Shown: positions 9,193-17,620 of the stretch, piece after piece
How the letters are laid out: each line of letters begins with the position of its first letter
Position numbering within the stretch: the first letter of the stretch is position 1
Assembly (NCBI RefSeq): GCF_009295515.1
Contig: NZ_RQVV01000053.1
Span: 62,001-126,000 of the forward strand
Length of the DNA stretch: 64,000 bases
From: Erwinia endophytica
GTDB taxonomy: Bacteria > Pseudomonadota > Gammaproteobacteria > Enterobacterales > Enterobacteriaceae
Direction: 5' to 3'
Translations under genes and position numbers: made by a program
Notes under the pieces: model-generated
Told to the model about the DNA's origin: nothing
What the model saw: only the letters and a program-made list of their open reading frames with translations
Database searches by the model: none

Positions 9193-11271
9193 ATGAAGTG
9201 GTTATCCAAAAATGCGTTGCTGTTCGCCATTAAAACCTGTGTTGCGGCATTTTTAGCGTTATACATTGCCCTGAAACTGAACCTCGATAAACCAGCCTGG
9301 TCGATGGTTTCAGTCTATGTGATTTCTCAATTATATTCGGCCTCCACGTTGTCAAAAGCGGTGTTTCGCTTTTTTGGTACGGTACTGGGGGGCATTTTTA
9401 CTTTCCTGATTTATCCTGTCACCGTTACGCACCCGGTGTTGTTTTGCCTGTGTATTTCGCTGTGGGTTGCTTTTTGTTTGTATCTCTCGTTGCATGATAG
9501 AACCCCGAAAAGCTATGTCTTCATGCTGGCAGGTTACAGCGCGGCGATTATGGGCTTTGCGGATGTCACCACGCCACTGTCGATAACCTATACCGTCATC
9601 TCCCGTATCGAAGAGATCACCGTCGCTATTATTTGTTCCAGTCTGATTCATATGCTGGTTTTTCCCGTCAGAATGCGCAATTTGTTGGAAAATAGCGTCA
9701 GTAACTGGTTCGAAAGTGCGAAGAAGCTGATGAATGAGCTGCTCACCTTTGATACTAAAACGCCTTCGCCCGAGAGAGAGCATATTCTGGTACAGATGGC
9801 TAACTATCCGGTGACGGTCGAAGTGCTAATCACGCACTGCGTCTATGAAGGGGATTCCGCGCGCAAACTCATTCGGCTGGTGAGTGCGCAGTATCAGCAT
9901 CTGTCTTACCTGATCCCTACATTGACGGCGATTGAGAAACGTTTGAGTCTGTTGGCTGAGCAGGGGATCACTTTTCCCGATTTTGTGGCCGAGTCCTTCA
10001 GCCATTTTCTCGTCTGGCTGAACAGCCCGGAACAAAGCGGCAATGCGCAGGGGATCCAGCAGGATATTCAGCTTTCGCAGGAACGGATCAAAGCGCTGTA
10101 TGCCCGCAATGAAATGAATGCGGAAGAGGGATTGTTGTTGATGGGATTGATGGAACGCTTGCTCAACTTTATTCGCATTACTGAGTCTTTTTTTGGCGCA
10201 CGGGAACGGGTCAGCCAACTGGGGCCGGAAAAAAAACGCGGCAAGGTAAAGTTGATCAAAAAACATGCGGACAAAGGACTTATTTTACTTTCAGCGTTTA
10301 CCGCGTTTACCGCCACCATGATGGGCTGCCTGTTCTGGATTGGTACCGGATGGAAAGATGGCGCGACGGCGCCGATGATAGCGGCGGTGGTGTGTTCCTT
10401 CTTTGCGGCGCTTGATAGCCCGATTGCGTCGATGAAGATTTTTTTAAAGGGGGTGGTGATAGCGATTATTATCAGCGTACTGTATGTCGGCCTGCTTATT
10501 CCGCTGACCACAACCTTTGAATCGTTGATTATTTGTCTGGCTCCGGGCTTGTTGGCGTTGGGGTTGATTATTGCGAATCCATCCACCAATTTCATTGGGT
10601 TGATCATTTCTACCCAGATCCCGGGTTTTATTGGCATGACGCATGACCTCAAACCCGACTTGTTATCCATTATTAATGCGTCAATTTCGACCATTGTGGG
10701 CATCGTCCTGGCGGTGGTGGTCACCGCGATTATTCGCAATAAGAGACCTTCCTGGACCGCCAGACGCGTGTTGCGCAGAGGCATAAAAGAATTGTTGCAG
10801 TTCACGGATGAGATCAAGATCAATGCCTCGTCATTGCTGTCGCGTCAGCAATATGTCGCCAGCATGGTTGATAAAATCAATATTATTCTGCCGCGTAACA
10901 AAGTGGACCCAATGCCAGACGTGGCGCTGGGCGGTAATTTGATTACCGAAATCTGGCTGGGGGTAAACTGCTATGATTTCTATGCCCGGCATGAACAAGT
11001 CCTCCGGCAGCATCAGCTTGAGACGGATGCATTGATGTCTGAAATCAACCAGTATTTCAAAAAACGCTTGAAGGACCTTCGTCGCGAGCCACCACAGTCT
11101 TTACTGGATACGCTGGATGACTTGCTGATAAGAACAGAAGCGATATGTCGCACGGATATCACGCTGTTCCCGCCGCTGTTTTATCTGTTTAACCTCCGCA
11201 TGACGCTTTATCCGACGCAACGCTGGCCAGAACGACTGCTTGCCAGGGAGGGGAGCGCCTTGCCTGTCTGA
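9193..11271 (+). CDS. FUSC family (AaeB/YccS-like) inner-membrane protein, probable aromatic acid exporter
   Basis: A 692-residue membrane protein with the double architecture of the fusaric-acid-resistance family. There is an N-terminal block of about six helices (residues 10-160), a long cytoplasmic linker (about 165-355), a second block of about six helices (360-515) and a soluble C-terminal domain. The motif KPAWSMVSVYVISQ near residue 34 is typical of AaeB-like proteins. E. coli AaeB works with the periplasmic adaptor AaeA to export p-hydroxybenzoate, but no adaptor or AaeX gene is next to this one. The ATG at 9193 has only a poor ribosome site. Substrate is inferred from family only. 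Confidence 0.85.
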   Translation: MKWLSKNALLFAIKTCVAAFLALYIALKLNLDKPAWSMVSVYVISQLYSASTLSKAVFRFFGTVLGGIFTFLIYPVTVTHPVLFCLCISLWVAFCLYLSLHDRTPKSYVFMLAGYSAAIMGFADVTTPLSITYTVISRIEEITVAIICSSLIHMLVFPVRMRNLLENSVSNWFESAKKLMNELLTFDTKTPSPEREHILVQMANYPVTVEVLITHCVYEGDSARKLIRLVSAQYQHLSYLIPTLTAIEKRLSLLAEQGITFPDFVAESFSHFLVWLNSPEQSGNAQGIQQDIQLSQERIKALYARNEMNAEEGLLLMGLMERLLNFIRITESFFGARERVSQLGPEKKRGKVKLIKKHADKGLILLSAFTAFTATMMGCLFWIGTGWKDGATAPMIAAVVCSFFAALDSPIASMKIFLKGVVIAIIISVLYVGLLIPLTTTFESLIICLAPGLLALGLIIANPSTNFIGLIISTQIPGFIGMTHDLKPDLLSIINASISTIVGIVLAVVVTAIIRNKRPSWTARRVLRRGIKELLQFTDEIKINASSLLSRQQYVASMVDKINIILPRNKVDPMPDVALGGNLITEIWLGVNCYDFYARHEQVLRQHQLETDALMSEINQYFKKRLKDLRREPPQSLLDTLDDLLIRTEAICRTDITLFPPLFYLFNLRMTLYPTQRWPERLLAREGSALPV

Positions 11272-11361
11272 CCAACCTGACAGGCAAGGCGATCACGGCG
11301 GTCTGAGCCACAGGGGGCACTATTATTTCTCCACATGAGCTCAGTATGGCTGTGGTCGCCT

Positions 11362-12051
11362 TCACGGCGTTTTTTCAAACCACTCGCTGTTTTGTTCGGT
11401 GATGGGGGTAATGGAGAATATTATCTCTTGTAGATGTTGACGCATCGCCTTTTCAGCGGCATCGGCGTTGTGTGCCACCAGCGCGTTATAGATTTCTTCA
11501 TGTTGCTGGATCAGATTTTCTGGCGGTGAGACTTTACTCAGGGTCAGAAAGCGCACCCGGTCCATTGTCGCTTTGATGTTTTCCACGGTTTCCCAGGCCA
11601 GCTCACAGTTGATACTCTGCGCAATCAGGCGATGAAATTCATCGTCCAGTAGCAGGAATCCCCGGCTGTCATGACGTTCAGCCGCCATTTTTTGTAACTG
11701 TAAATTGTGTTCAATCAGCGCCAATGCTGACGGAGTGGCCTCATTTGCCGCCCGACGAACGACAGCGATTTCCACTGCTTCGCGAATAAAACGACCATCG
11801 GCGACGCGCCGGGCGGAAATTTTACACACGAAGGTACCGCGTTGTGGTAATACCTGGACCAGACTGGCTTCGGCCAGTTTAATAAAGGCTTCGCGTACCG
11901 GCTGACGGGAGACATTAAAGCGGGTTGAAACCTCCTTTTCCGACAGCAGTGAACCGGGAGGGATAGCACAGGTCACAATATCCTGACGCAGAAAACGATA
12001 AATCTGCTGATTGACGGGTTCGCTCGCGGTAATAGTGTATGAAATCGACAT
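11362..12051 (-). CDS. rspR: GntR/FadR-family regulator, RspR (YdfH)-like
   Basis: A 229-residue repressor. The winged helix is in residues about 12-75, with LSEKEVSTRFNVSRQPVREA as the recognition part and PQRGTFV as the wing. The helical FCD effector domain follows, with the metal/ligand pattern DDEFHRLIA near residue 135 and RQHLQEI at the end. In E. coli RspR (YdfH) represses rspAB, and here the gene ends a minus-strand run of rspA, rspB, MFS and ydfI-like genes. It is separated from them by about 100 bases and probably has its own promoter. Symbol assigned by similarity and context. Confidence 0.8.
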   Translation of the reverse strand: MSISYTITASEPVNQQIYRFLRQDIVTCAIPPGSLLSEKEVSTRFNVSRQPVREAFIKLAEASLVQVLPQRGTFVCKISARRVADGRFIREAVEIAVVRRAANEATPSALALIEHNLQLQKMAAERHDSRGFLLLDDEFHRLIAQSINCELAWETVENIKATMDRVRFLTLSKVSPPENLIQQHEEIYNALVAHNADAAEKAMRQHLQEIIFSITPITEQNSEWFEKTP

Positions 12052-12154
12052 GCGATAAGATTCATTTTGGTGTGATACGTCAATAGCCTGACGCTGGATT
12101 ATATCAGTCTAATCAGCCTGATGCTCCAGCGCCAGCCTTTTTGCGCCTGAACGC

Positions 12155-13627
12155 TTACCGAATGCCGTTAACCTGTTTAACCGCGTCTTTGGCACCGATT
12201 TTGTGCAACAACTGATAGTAATGAGTGACAGATTCGCGGAACCGCGTATTCCCGGGCAGATCGTCGGCAAAGACCGCTTTCAGCGACAGCAAAGCATTGA
12301 TCCGTTCGTCACCGTCACGGCTTGAATTGACCAGACGGGCAATTTCTTGATGCAGTGGATCGTTAATCACAATGGTATTCCCCTGTTCATCCACGCCGCT
12401 GACGTAGCGCATCCAGCCTGCGACCCCGAGCGCCAACAGATCAAAATTGCTGCCGTTGTTCAGATGCCAGCGGATACTGTCCAGCCAGCGCTGCGGCAGT
12501 TTTTGCGTGCCGTCGGTAGCAATCTGATAAGTACGGTGCCTGACTGCCCGGTTTTTGTAGCGGGCGATCAGCGAATCGGCATAGGCCGTCAGATCGACGT
12601 TTTTGGTATGCAGAGTGGGAGCCTGTTCGTCCAGCATTAACTTGTATGACGCCTGCTGGAAGTGAATATCGTCCATACAGTCACTGATATGCTCATAACC
12701 GGCCAGATAGCCAAGGTAAGCGAGGAACGAATGGCTTCCGTTCAGCATACGCAGTTTCATCTCTTCAAAAGGCAGTACGTCAGCCACCAGTTCGGCGCCT
12801 GCTTTTTCCCAGGCAGGGCGCCCGTTAACGAAATTATCCTCAATCACCCACTGGAAAAAGGGTTCGCATTCAACGCCAACTGGATCCGTGCAGCCCAGTT
12901 TCTCGCTCAACGAGGCAAAAGCCTGCTCAGTCATGGCGGGCACGATGCGGTCCACCATGGTGGAAGGGAAGGTAATGTGCTGCTGAATATAGCGGGCCAG
13001 TTCGGGATCCTGCTGCTGTGCCAGTTGCACAATAACGTTACGTGTAACGTGACCATTTTCAGGCATGTTATCGCAGGACATCACGCTGAAAGCAGGCAGT
13101 CCGTTGGCACGACGGCGCTTGATGGCGGCCAGAATCAGGCCCGGTACGGATTCAGGATCCTCGGGATGGGCTAAATCGTGCACGATGGCGGGGTGGTCGA
13201 GCATCAGTTGCCCCGTTGAAGGCTGATAGCAATAGCCTTTCTCGGTCACGGTCATGGAGATAATGGCCACCTCGGGTTGGCACATGGCGTCGATGATTTT
13301 TTCGATGCCATCAATGCTGCGGCAGAGCGCCTCATTGACGACGCCGACCACTCGGGTGCTCAATCCGTCATCTGCCATTTCAGTGACGCTGTATAGCCGG
13401 TCCTGCTGGCGCAGCGCTTTAATTAAATCACCCTTGTTGTTTTTGTTGATCTCACACTCACAGTAGCCCCAGTCGCTACCGTGTTCGGATGCCAGAATAT
13501 CGGCACAAACCGCCTGATGGGCGCGGTGAAATGCACCAAAACCAATATGGACAATACGGGTACGCAGAGCTTTTCGATCATAGCACGGGAGCAGAGTGCC
13601 TTCAGGCAGCAGATCAACGGATAACAT
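12155..13627 (-). CDS. Mannitol dehydrogenase-family oxidoreductase (fructuronate/mannonate reductase type, YdfI-like)
   Basis: A 490-residue NAD-dependent polyol or hexonate dehydrogenase. The N-terminal Rossmann part has IVHIGFGAFHRAHQAV (26-41). The C-terminal mannitol-dehydrogenase domain has KLRMLNGSHSFLAYLGYLAG, containing the family's catalytic Lys-x(4)-Asn-x(2)-His. UxuB (fructuronate reductase) and YdfI of E. coli have this architecture. AAGGA seven bases before the ATG supports the start. Third enzyme of the minus-strand sugar-acid operon; together with RspA (a mannonate dehydratase-type enzyme) it implies hexuronate, hexonate or sugar-alcohol oxidation. The exact substrate is not readable. 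Confidence 0.85.
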   Translation of the reverse strand: MLSVDLLPEGTLLPCYDRKALRTRIVHIGFGAFHRAHQAVCADILASEHGSDWGYCECEINKNNKGDLIKALRQQDRLYSVTEMADDGLSTRVVGVVNEALCRSIDGIEKIIDAMCQPEVAIISMTVTEKGYCYQPSTGQLMLDHPAIVHDLAHPEDPESVPGLILAAIKRRRANGLPAFSVMSCDNMPENGHVTRNVIVQLAQQQDPELARYIQQHITFPSTMVDRIVPAMTEQAFASLSEKLGCTDPVGVECEPFFQWVIEDNFVNGRPAWEKAGAELVADVLPFEEMKLRMLNGSHSFLAYLGYLAGYEHISDCMDDIHFQQASYKLMLDEQAPTLHTKNVDLTAYADSLIARYKNRAVRHRTYQIATDGTQKLPQRWLDSIRWHLNNGSNFDLLALGVAGWMRYVSGVDEQGNTIVINDPLHQEIARLVNSSRDGDERINALLSLKAVFADDLPGNTRFRESVTHYYQLLHKIGAKDAVKQVNGIR

Positions 13628-13682
13628 AATTAATCCTTATAGCTAGATAACGGTGGGCATGCCGCAGCATGCCCGATGAGAA

Positions 13683-14966
13683 TTAGATGGAAACGGGGTT
13701 AACGCTTTGCTTCGGGCTTTTAATCACCAACAGCACCAGGAGCGCGCCGAGAGCGGCCACCACGCCCGCGAGGATGAAGGCACTGTCGAATTTGCCGGTG
13801 TGATGCACAATGTAACCCGTGACTACCGGGCCGATAATGCCGGAAATACTGCCAATCAGGTGGATAAAGCCGCTGATCCCGCCCACACGGCTCTTATGCA
13901 CCACATCCTGAATAATCGCCCAGTAAATGGCGCCAGTGATGTACAGGAAGAAAATTGATACTGACATCAGGGTGACGGCTGGATAAACCCCTTGCACTGA
14001 GCCTGCCAACGCCACGCAAATAGCAGCGGCCAGCAGTGAGACGACCAGGACAATTTTTCTTGAAAGCAGCAACTTACCGGTGATGTTGAAGATTTTATCT
14101 GAGATCCAGCCTCCCAGCGCCAGACCGACAAAGCCGACGATCCACGGGATCATCGTGGTCATACTCATCGACTTGATATCGAGGTTATGCGCCTGCACCA
14201 GGTAGGCCGGAAACCAGCTCAGGAAGAAGAACAGAATGTAGTTGTAGCAAAAGAAGGCGAAGGCGGTGACCAGGATAATCGGCTGGCGCAGATAGAAGCC
14301 AAGGCCGTGTTCAGACTGAGCCAGCTCTTCATCCGGCGTGGTCTGTTCTTCTTTCAGCTTCGCCACCAACAGGCGCTCTTCTTCGCTAACGCGAAGACTC
14401 TTCAGAGGGTTATCCGCCGCGATCAGAAACCAGGCGACCATCCACACGATGCCGATGGTGCAGATGATAACGAAAGCCGGACGCCAGCCGAACGCGAGGG
14501 ACAGATAACCAATGATCGGGCCGGCAACTGCGCCGCCCAGTGGCGAACCGGCACTGAGAAAACCCATTGCCGTCGCCGCTTGTTTCTTGGGAAACCAGCC
14601 ATTAATGGCTTTGTTGGCCGAGGAACAGATCGGGCCTTCCGCCATGCCGAACATCACACGTAAAATCAGCATTGACCAAAAGCCCGTTGCCAGCGCAGTG
14701 AAGCCACAGAACAGCGACCACAGGCCGACAGCCACCCCCAGTACCAGTGTTGGACCAAATTTGTCGGTGGCGAGGCCACCTATAAAGTTAAACAGTGCGT
14801 AACCGAAGAAAAAGCTGCCGAATATCAGGCCGAACTGCTCAGCATTCAGCATCAGATCTTTTTCAATCATCGGTACGGTCAGGGAAAGGGCCACACGATC
14901 GAGGTAATTGATCATATAGACCAGGAACAGTAGCAGTACGATAATCCAGCGGAGGTTTTTAAACAT
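13683..14966 (-). CDS. MFS transporter, anion:cation symporter type (hexonate/hexuronate, YdfJ-like)
   Basis: A 427-residue 12-helix transporter. MINYLDRVALSLTVPMI in helix 1 and FGYALFNFIGGLATDKFGP around the first cytoplasmic loop are hallmarks of the GudP/ExuT/galactonate symporter family, which imports sugar acids with protons. The ATG at 14966 is preferred over upstream open frame because GGAG lies seven bases before it and the first helix starts there. It lies between the rspB-like dehydrogenase and the YdfI-like oxidoreductase, so it is the probable uptake step of the operon. E. coli carries a related transporter gene, ydfJ, in its rsp region. Confidence 0.87.
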   Translation of the reverse strand: MFKNLRWIIVLLLFLVYMINYLDRVALSLTVPMIEKDLMLNAEQFGLIFGSFFFGYALFNFIGGLATDKFGPTLVLGVAVGLWSLFCGFTALATGFWSMLILRVMFGMAEGPICSSANKAINGWFPKKQAATAMGFLSAGSPLGGAVAGPIIGYLSLAFGWRPAFVIICTIGIVWMVAWFLIAADNPLKSLRVSEEERLLVAKLKEEQTTPDEELAQSEHGLGFYLRQPIILVTAFAFFCYNYILFFFLSWFPAYLVQAHNLDIKSMSMTTMIPWIVGFVGLALGGWISDKIFNITGKLLLSRKIVLVVSLLAAAICVALAGSVQGVYPAVTLMSVSIFFLYITGAIYWAIIQDVVHKSRVGGISGFIHLIGSISGIIGPVVTGYIVHHTGKFDSAFILAGVVAALGALLVLLVIKSPKQSVNPVSI

Positions 14967-15041
14967 GATGACTCCATTATATTTATAGTCGTAGGGTATC
15001 TGTGCCGGTGGGGAGCGATGCCCCACACCGACCGTCTGGCG

Positions 15042-16049
15042 TCATACAGCCAAAATGACTTTGCAACAGTTGCGCGGATCCTTTTCAAACAGGGTCATGG
15101 CCTGTTCGATTTCGCTCAGCGGGAAGTAATGCGTCACCAGTTTGTCTGGCTGGATAAGTCCCTGTTCCATCCAGTTAATGACCAGCGGGAAGCGATGGCT
15201 GTTGAGCCGGGAAGTAAACAGCGACAGCTCTTTACTGGTCAGGCTTTGTTGCGTGACCGTACAGGGCTCGCCAGAGAAACCAAGTAAGCCAATCCGTCCC
15301 GCCGGGGAAGCCAGTGCCGCCGCTTCCGCCAGAATGGCCGGATGGCAGGCGGCATCAATAATCAGCGTCGGTTTTTCGCCCTCAAGCTGAGTTGCCAGCG
15401 GGATGTCGCTGTTATTCAGCACCACATCAGCACCGTTTTCCGTCGCCATCGCCAGTCGCTCCGGCAGACGGTCAGCAACGATCACCTTGCGGACTTTATA
15501 CACGCCTTTCAGCACCTGTATGGCGGTGAGCCCCATCGGTCCGGCGCCGTAAATCAGTGCCACATCATTGGGTTGCGGCTGGAGGAAGGCTGTGATGTTG
15601 GCGGCGATGGTGAAGGGTTCCACCAGGCTGGCCAGTTTATCGGGAATGCTGTCTGGCAGACGATAAGCATTGGCTGCCGGGGCGACGGCATATTCACTGA
15701 AGCCGCCGTCACGATGTACGCCGATCACCTGCAGTTCGCTACAGACATTGGGACGACCAACAGAACAGGGGTAGCAGTGGCCGCAACTGACCACCGGATC
15801 GACCGCCACGCGTTCGCCAATTCTGTTACGGTCGACATCGCTGCCTACCGCGTCGATCACCCCAAAAAACTCATGACCGATAACTCTTGGGTAGCGGGCA
15901 AAAGGGTTATGTCCGTGCCAGATATGCACGTCGGAACCGCAGATACTGGCGTATTTTACTTTAACCCTGACTTCCCCTTTAGCGGGGGTCAGTTCCGGTC
16001 GTGGTTGCAGTACCAGCTCACCGGGGCGTTCTATGACCACACTTTTCAT
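15042..16049 (-). CDS. rspB: Zinc-type alcohol dehydrogenase RspB
   Basis: A 335-residue medium-chain dehydrogenase. The start at 16049 (MKSVVIERPGELV) follows AAGGAG and removes a 33-codon upstream extension. Catalytic zinc region: ICGSDVHIWHGHNPF and GHEFFGVIDAVG. Structural zinc region: DPVVSCGHCYPCSVGRPNVC. NAD-binding part: IYGAGPMGLTAIQVLKG. It aligns along its length with E. coli RspB, including LIIDAACHPAIL and the CCKVIL C-terminus. Oxidises a secondary hydroxyl of a sugar acid or alcohol; substrate not established here. The rspA stop lies 11 bases before its start, so the two are coupled. Confidence 0.88.
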   Translation of the reverse strand: MKSVVIERPGELVLQPRPELTPAKGEVRVKVKYASICGSDVHIWHGHNPFARYPRVIGHEFFGVIDAVGSDVDRNRIGERVAVDPVVSCGHCYPCSVGRPNVCSELQVIGVHRDGGFSEYAVAPAANAYRLPDSIPDKLASLVEPFTIAANITAFLQPQPNDVALIYGAGPMGLTAIQVLKGVYKVRKVIVADRLPERLAMATENGADVVLNNSDIPLATQLEGEKPTLIIDAACHPAILAEAAALASPAGRIGLLGFSGEPCTVTQQSLTSKELSLFTSRLNSHRFPLVINWMEQGLIQPDKLVTHYFPLSEIEQAMTLFEKDPRNCCKVILAV

Positions 16050-16059
16050 TTTTGCCTCC

Positions 16060-17274
16060 TTACCAATTCCACAAGGTGCCGTCTTCCAGACGTGCAACCG
16101 GCAGATACGCTGCTTCATACGGATAGCGGGCTGCCACTTTTTCATCAAACTCGATACCCAGGCCGGGTTTGTCGCCTGGGTGCATATAACCGTTATCGAA
16201 GGTCCAGTTTGGCTGGAATACTTCCATCATCTTTTCGGAATAGCCCATGTATTCCTGGACGCCAAAATTCGGTACCCACAGGTCAAAATGCAGCGCGGCC
16301 GCCATGCAGATTGGCGACAGGTCTGAAGGCCCGTGTGAACCGGTGCGTACCTGATAAAGCGAGGCAAAATCAGCAATACGGCGCATTCCCGTAATGCCGC
16401 CTGCATGGGTAATGGTGGTGCGGATGTAGTCGATCAGTTGTTCTTCAATCAGCTGCTTACAATCCCAGATACTGTTGAACACTTCACCGACGGCGATCGG
16501 GGTAACCGTGTGTTGGCGGATCAGGCGGAAGCACTCCTGGTTCTCGGCTGGGGTTGGGTCTTCCATCCAGAACAGGCGATAGTCTTCGACGCTTTTGCCG
16601 AAGCGAGCCGCTTCAACAGGCGTCAGACGGTGGTGCATGTCGTGCAGCAGATGTTCGTTAAAACCAAATTTGTCACGGATAGCGGCAAACAGCCTGGGGG
16701 TAAAGTCGAGGTATTTTTCCGTTGACCACAACTGTTCTTCCGGCCAGTCGCCTTTGGTGGCGGGTTCATAAGCCTGACCTTTGCCTTTCGCCATGCCATA
16801 AGTGGTTTTCATCCCCGGCACGCCACATTGAGCACGGATGGCTTTAAAGCCCAGTTCTTTGTGTTTTGCGTAGTCGTCCAGCACTTCGTCAATACTGTGG
16901 CCGGTGGTATGGCAGTACACCATGACACCCGTGCGCGATGCGCCGCCCAGCAACTGATAAACCGGCATGTTGGCCGCTTTACCTTTGATGTCCCACAGCG
17001 CCTGATCGATGGCGGAGATAGCCGACATGGTGACCGGGCCACGACGCCAGTAAGCGCCTTTGTAGAAGTATTGCCAGATATCCTCAATCTGATGGGCGTT
17101 ACGGCCAATCAGTTGCGGACAGAGGTGATCTTTCAGGTAGGAAGCCACCGGCAGTTCACGGCCATTCAGCGTGGCATCGCCAATGCCGGTCAACCCTTCA
17201 TCGGTGGTGATTTTGACGGTAACAAAATTCCTGCCAGGGCAGGTAACGAAGACTTCAGCTTTTACAATTTTCAT
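16060..17274 (-). CDS. rspA: Mannonate dehydratase-family protein RspA
   Basis: An enolase-superfamily acid-sugar dehydratase, 404 residues from the ATG at 17274 ([17 protein letters not shown]). The capping domain occupies about residues 1-125 and a TIM barrel the rest. [10 protein letters not shown] holds the first metal ligand and a catalytic His, WMEDPTP and AVGEVFNS the other carboxylate ligands, and [10 protein letters not shown] the C-terminal catalytic His. Members turn D-mannonate (or D-gluconate, slowly) into 2-keto-3-deoxygluconate; E. coli RspA was first described as a starvation-sensing protein. First gene of the operon; expected control by the GntR regulator. Confidence 0.9.
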   Translation of the reverse strand: MKIVKAEVFVTCPGRNFVTVKITTDEGLTGIGDATLNGRELPVASYLKDHLCPQLIGRNAHQIEDIWQYFYKGAYWRRGPVTMSAISAIDQALWDIKGKAANMPVYQLLGGASRTGVMVYCHTTGHSIDEVLDDYAKHKELGFKAIRAQCGVPGMKTTYGMAKGKGQAYEPATKGDWPEEQLWSTEKYLDFTPRLFAAIRDKFGFNEHLLHDMHHRLTPVEAARFGKSVEDYRLFWMEDPTPAENQECFRLIRQHTVTPIAVGEVFNSIWDCKQLIEEQLIDYIRTTITHAGGITGMRRIADFASLYQVRTGSHGPSDLSPICMAAALHFDLWVPNFGVQEYMGYSEKMMEVFQPNWTFDNGYMHPGDKPGLGIEFDEKVAARYPYEAAYLPVARLEDGTLWNW

Positions 17275-17476
17275 CCAGATGGCCTTTTGATCATACAATG
17301 CTGAAAAAAATACGCATTGACGTACTACCATACAAGTTGATTGTGATGAATGTTCGACAGTGATCACAGTTGAGTGACGTGTTGTTCGGATGTGGGTGAG
17401 ATAATGTATTCAGGCGGCATTGAGGTGAAGAAAAGGCAAGAAATGCAGGGAGAGAAGGGAATAAAGTGACGATGAT
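17275..17476. promoter_or_regulatory. Upstream region of the rsp operon
   Basis: This holds the rspA promoter region on the minus strand. The 9-mer ATTGACGTA (17316-17324) is the reverse complement of a motif upstream of the GntR gene (12076-12084), a possible shared operator. AGTGATCACAG at 17358-17368 has only half of a CRP-like site. No gene is seen here. Confidence 0.35.
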
Positions 17477-17511
17477 AAAGAAAAGGCCCACTCGGGGGAG
17501 CCGGGTGGGCC
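17477..17511 (-). terminator. Intrinsic terminator downstream of trhP
   Basis: GGCCCACTCGG (17485-17495) pairs with CCGGGTGGGCC (17501-17511) around a five-base loop, with one non-Watson-Crick position. On the minus strand the hairpin is followed by TTTTCTTT, the layout of a rho-independent terminator for transcripts arriving from trhP. It also insulates the rsp operon promoter from upstream transcription. Confidence 0.8.
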
Positions 17512-17620
17512 AAGGTGGTGGTTCGAGAACAATTCGCTGTTTTTAATGAGTCATCTTAAGCGCGTCCATTGTAGTCGGGAAATGCTCAGTGTTGTGTGAT
17601 CGAATTCTAAGAAAATTATC

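Noticed and set aside
15342-16394. Plus-strand open frame of 350 codons opposite rspB/rspA
   Set aside because: Antisense to two well-supported enzymes; composition is that of a shadow frame.
17340-17370. CRP site before rspA
   Set aside because: Only one TGTGA-like half is good; the partner half at the right spacing is missing.
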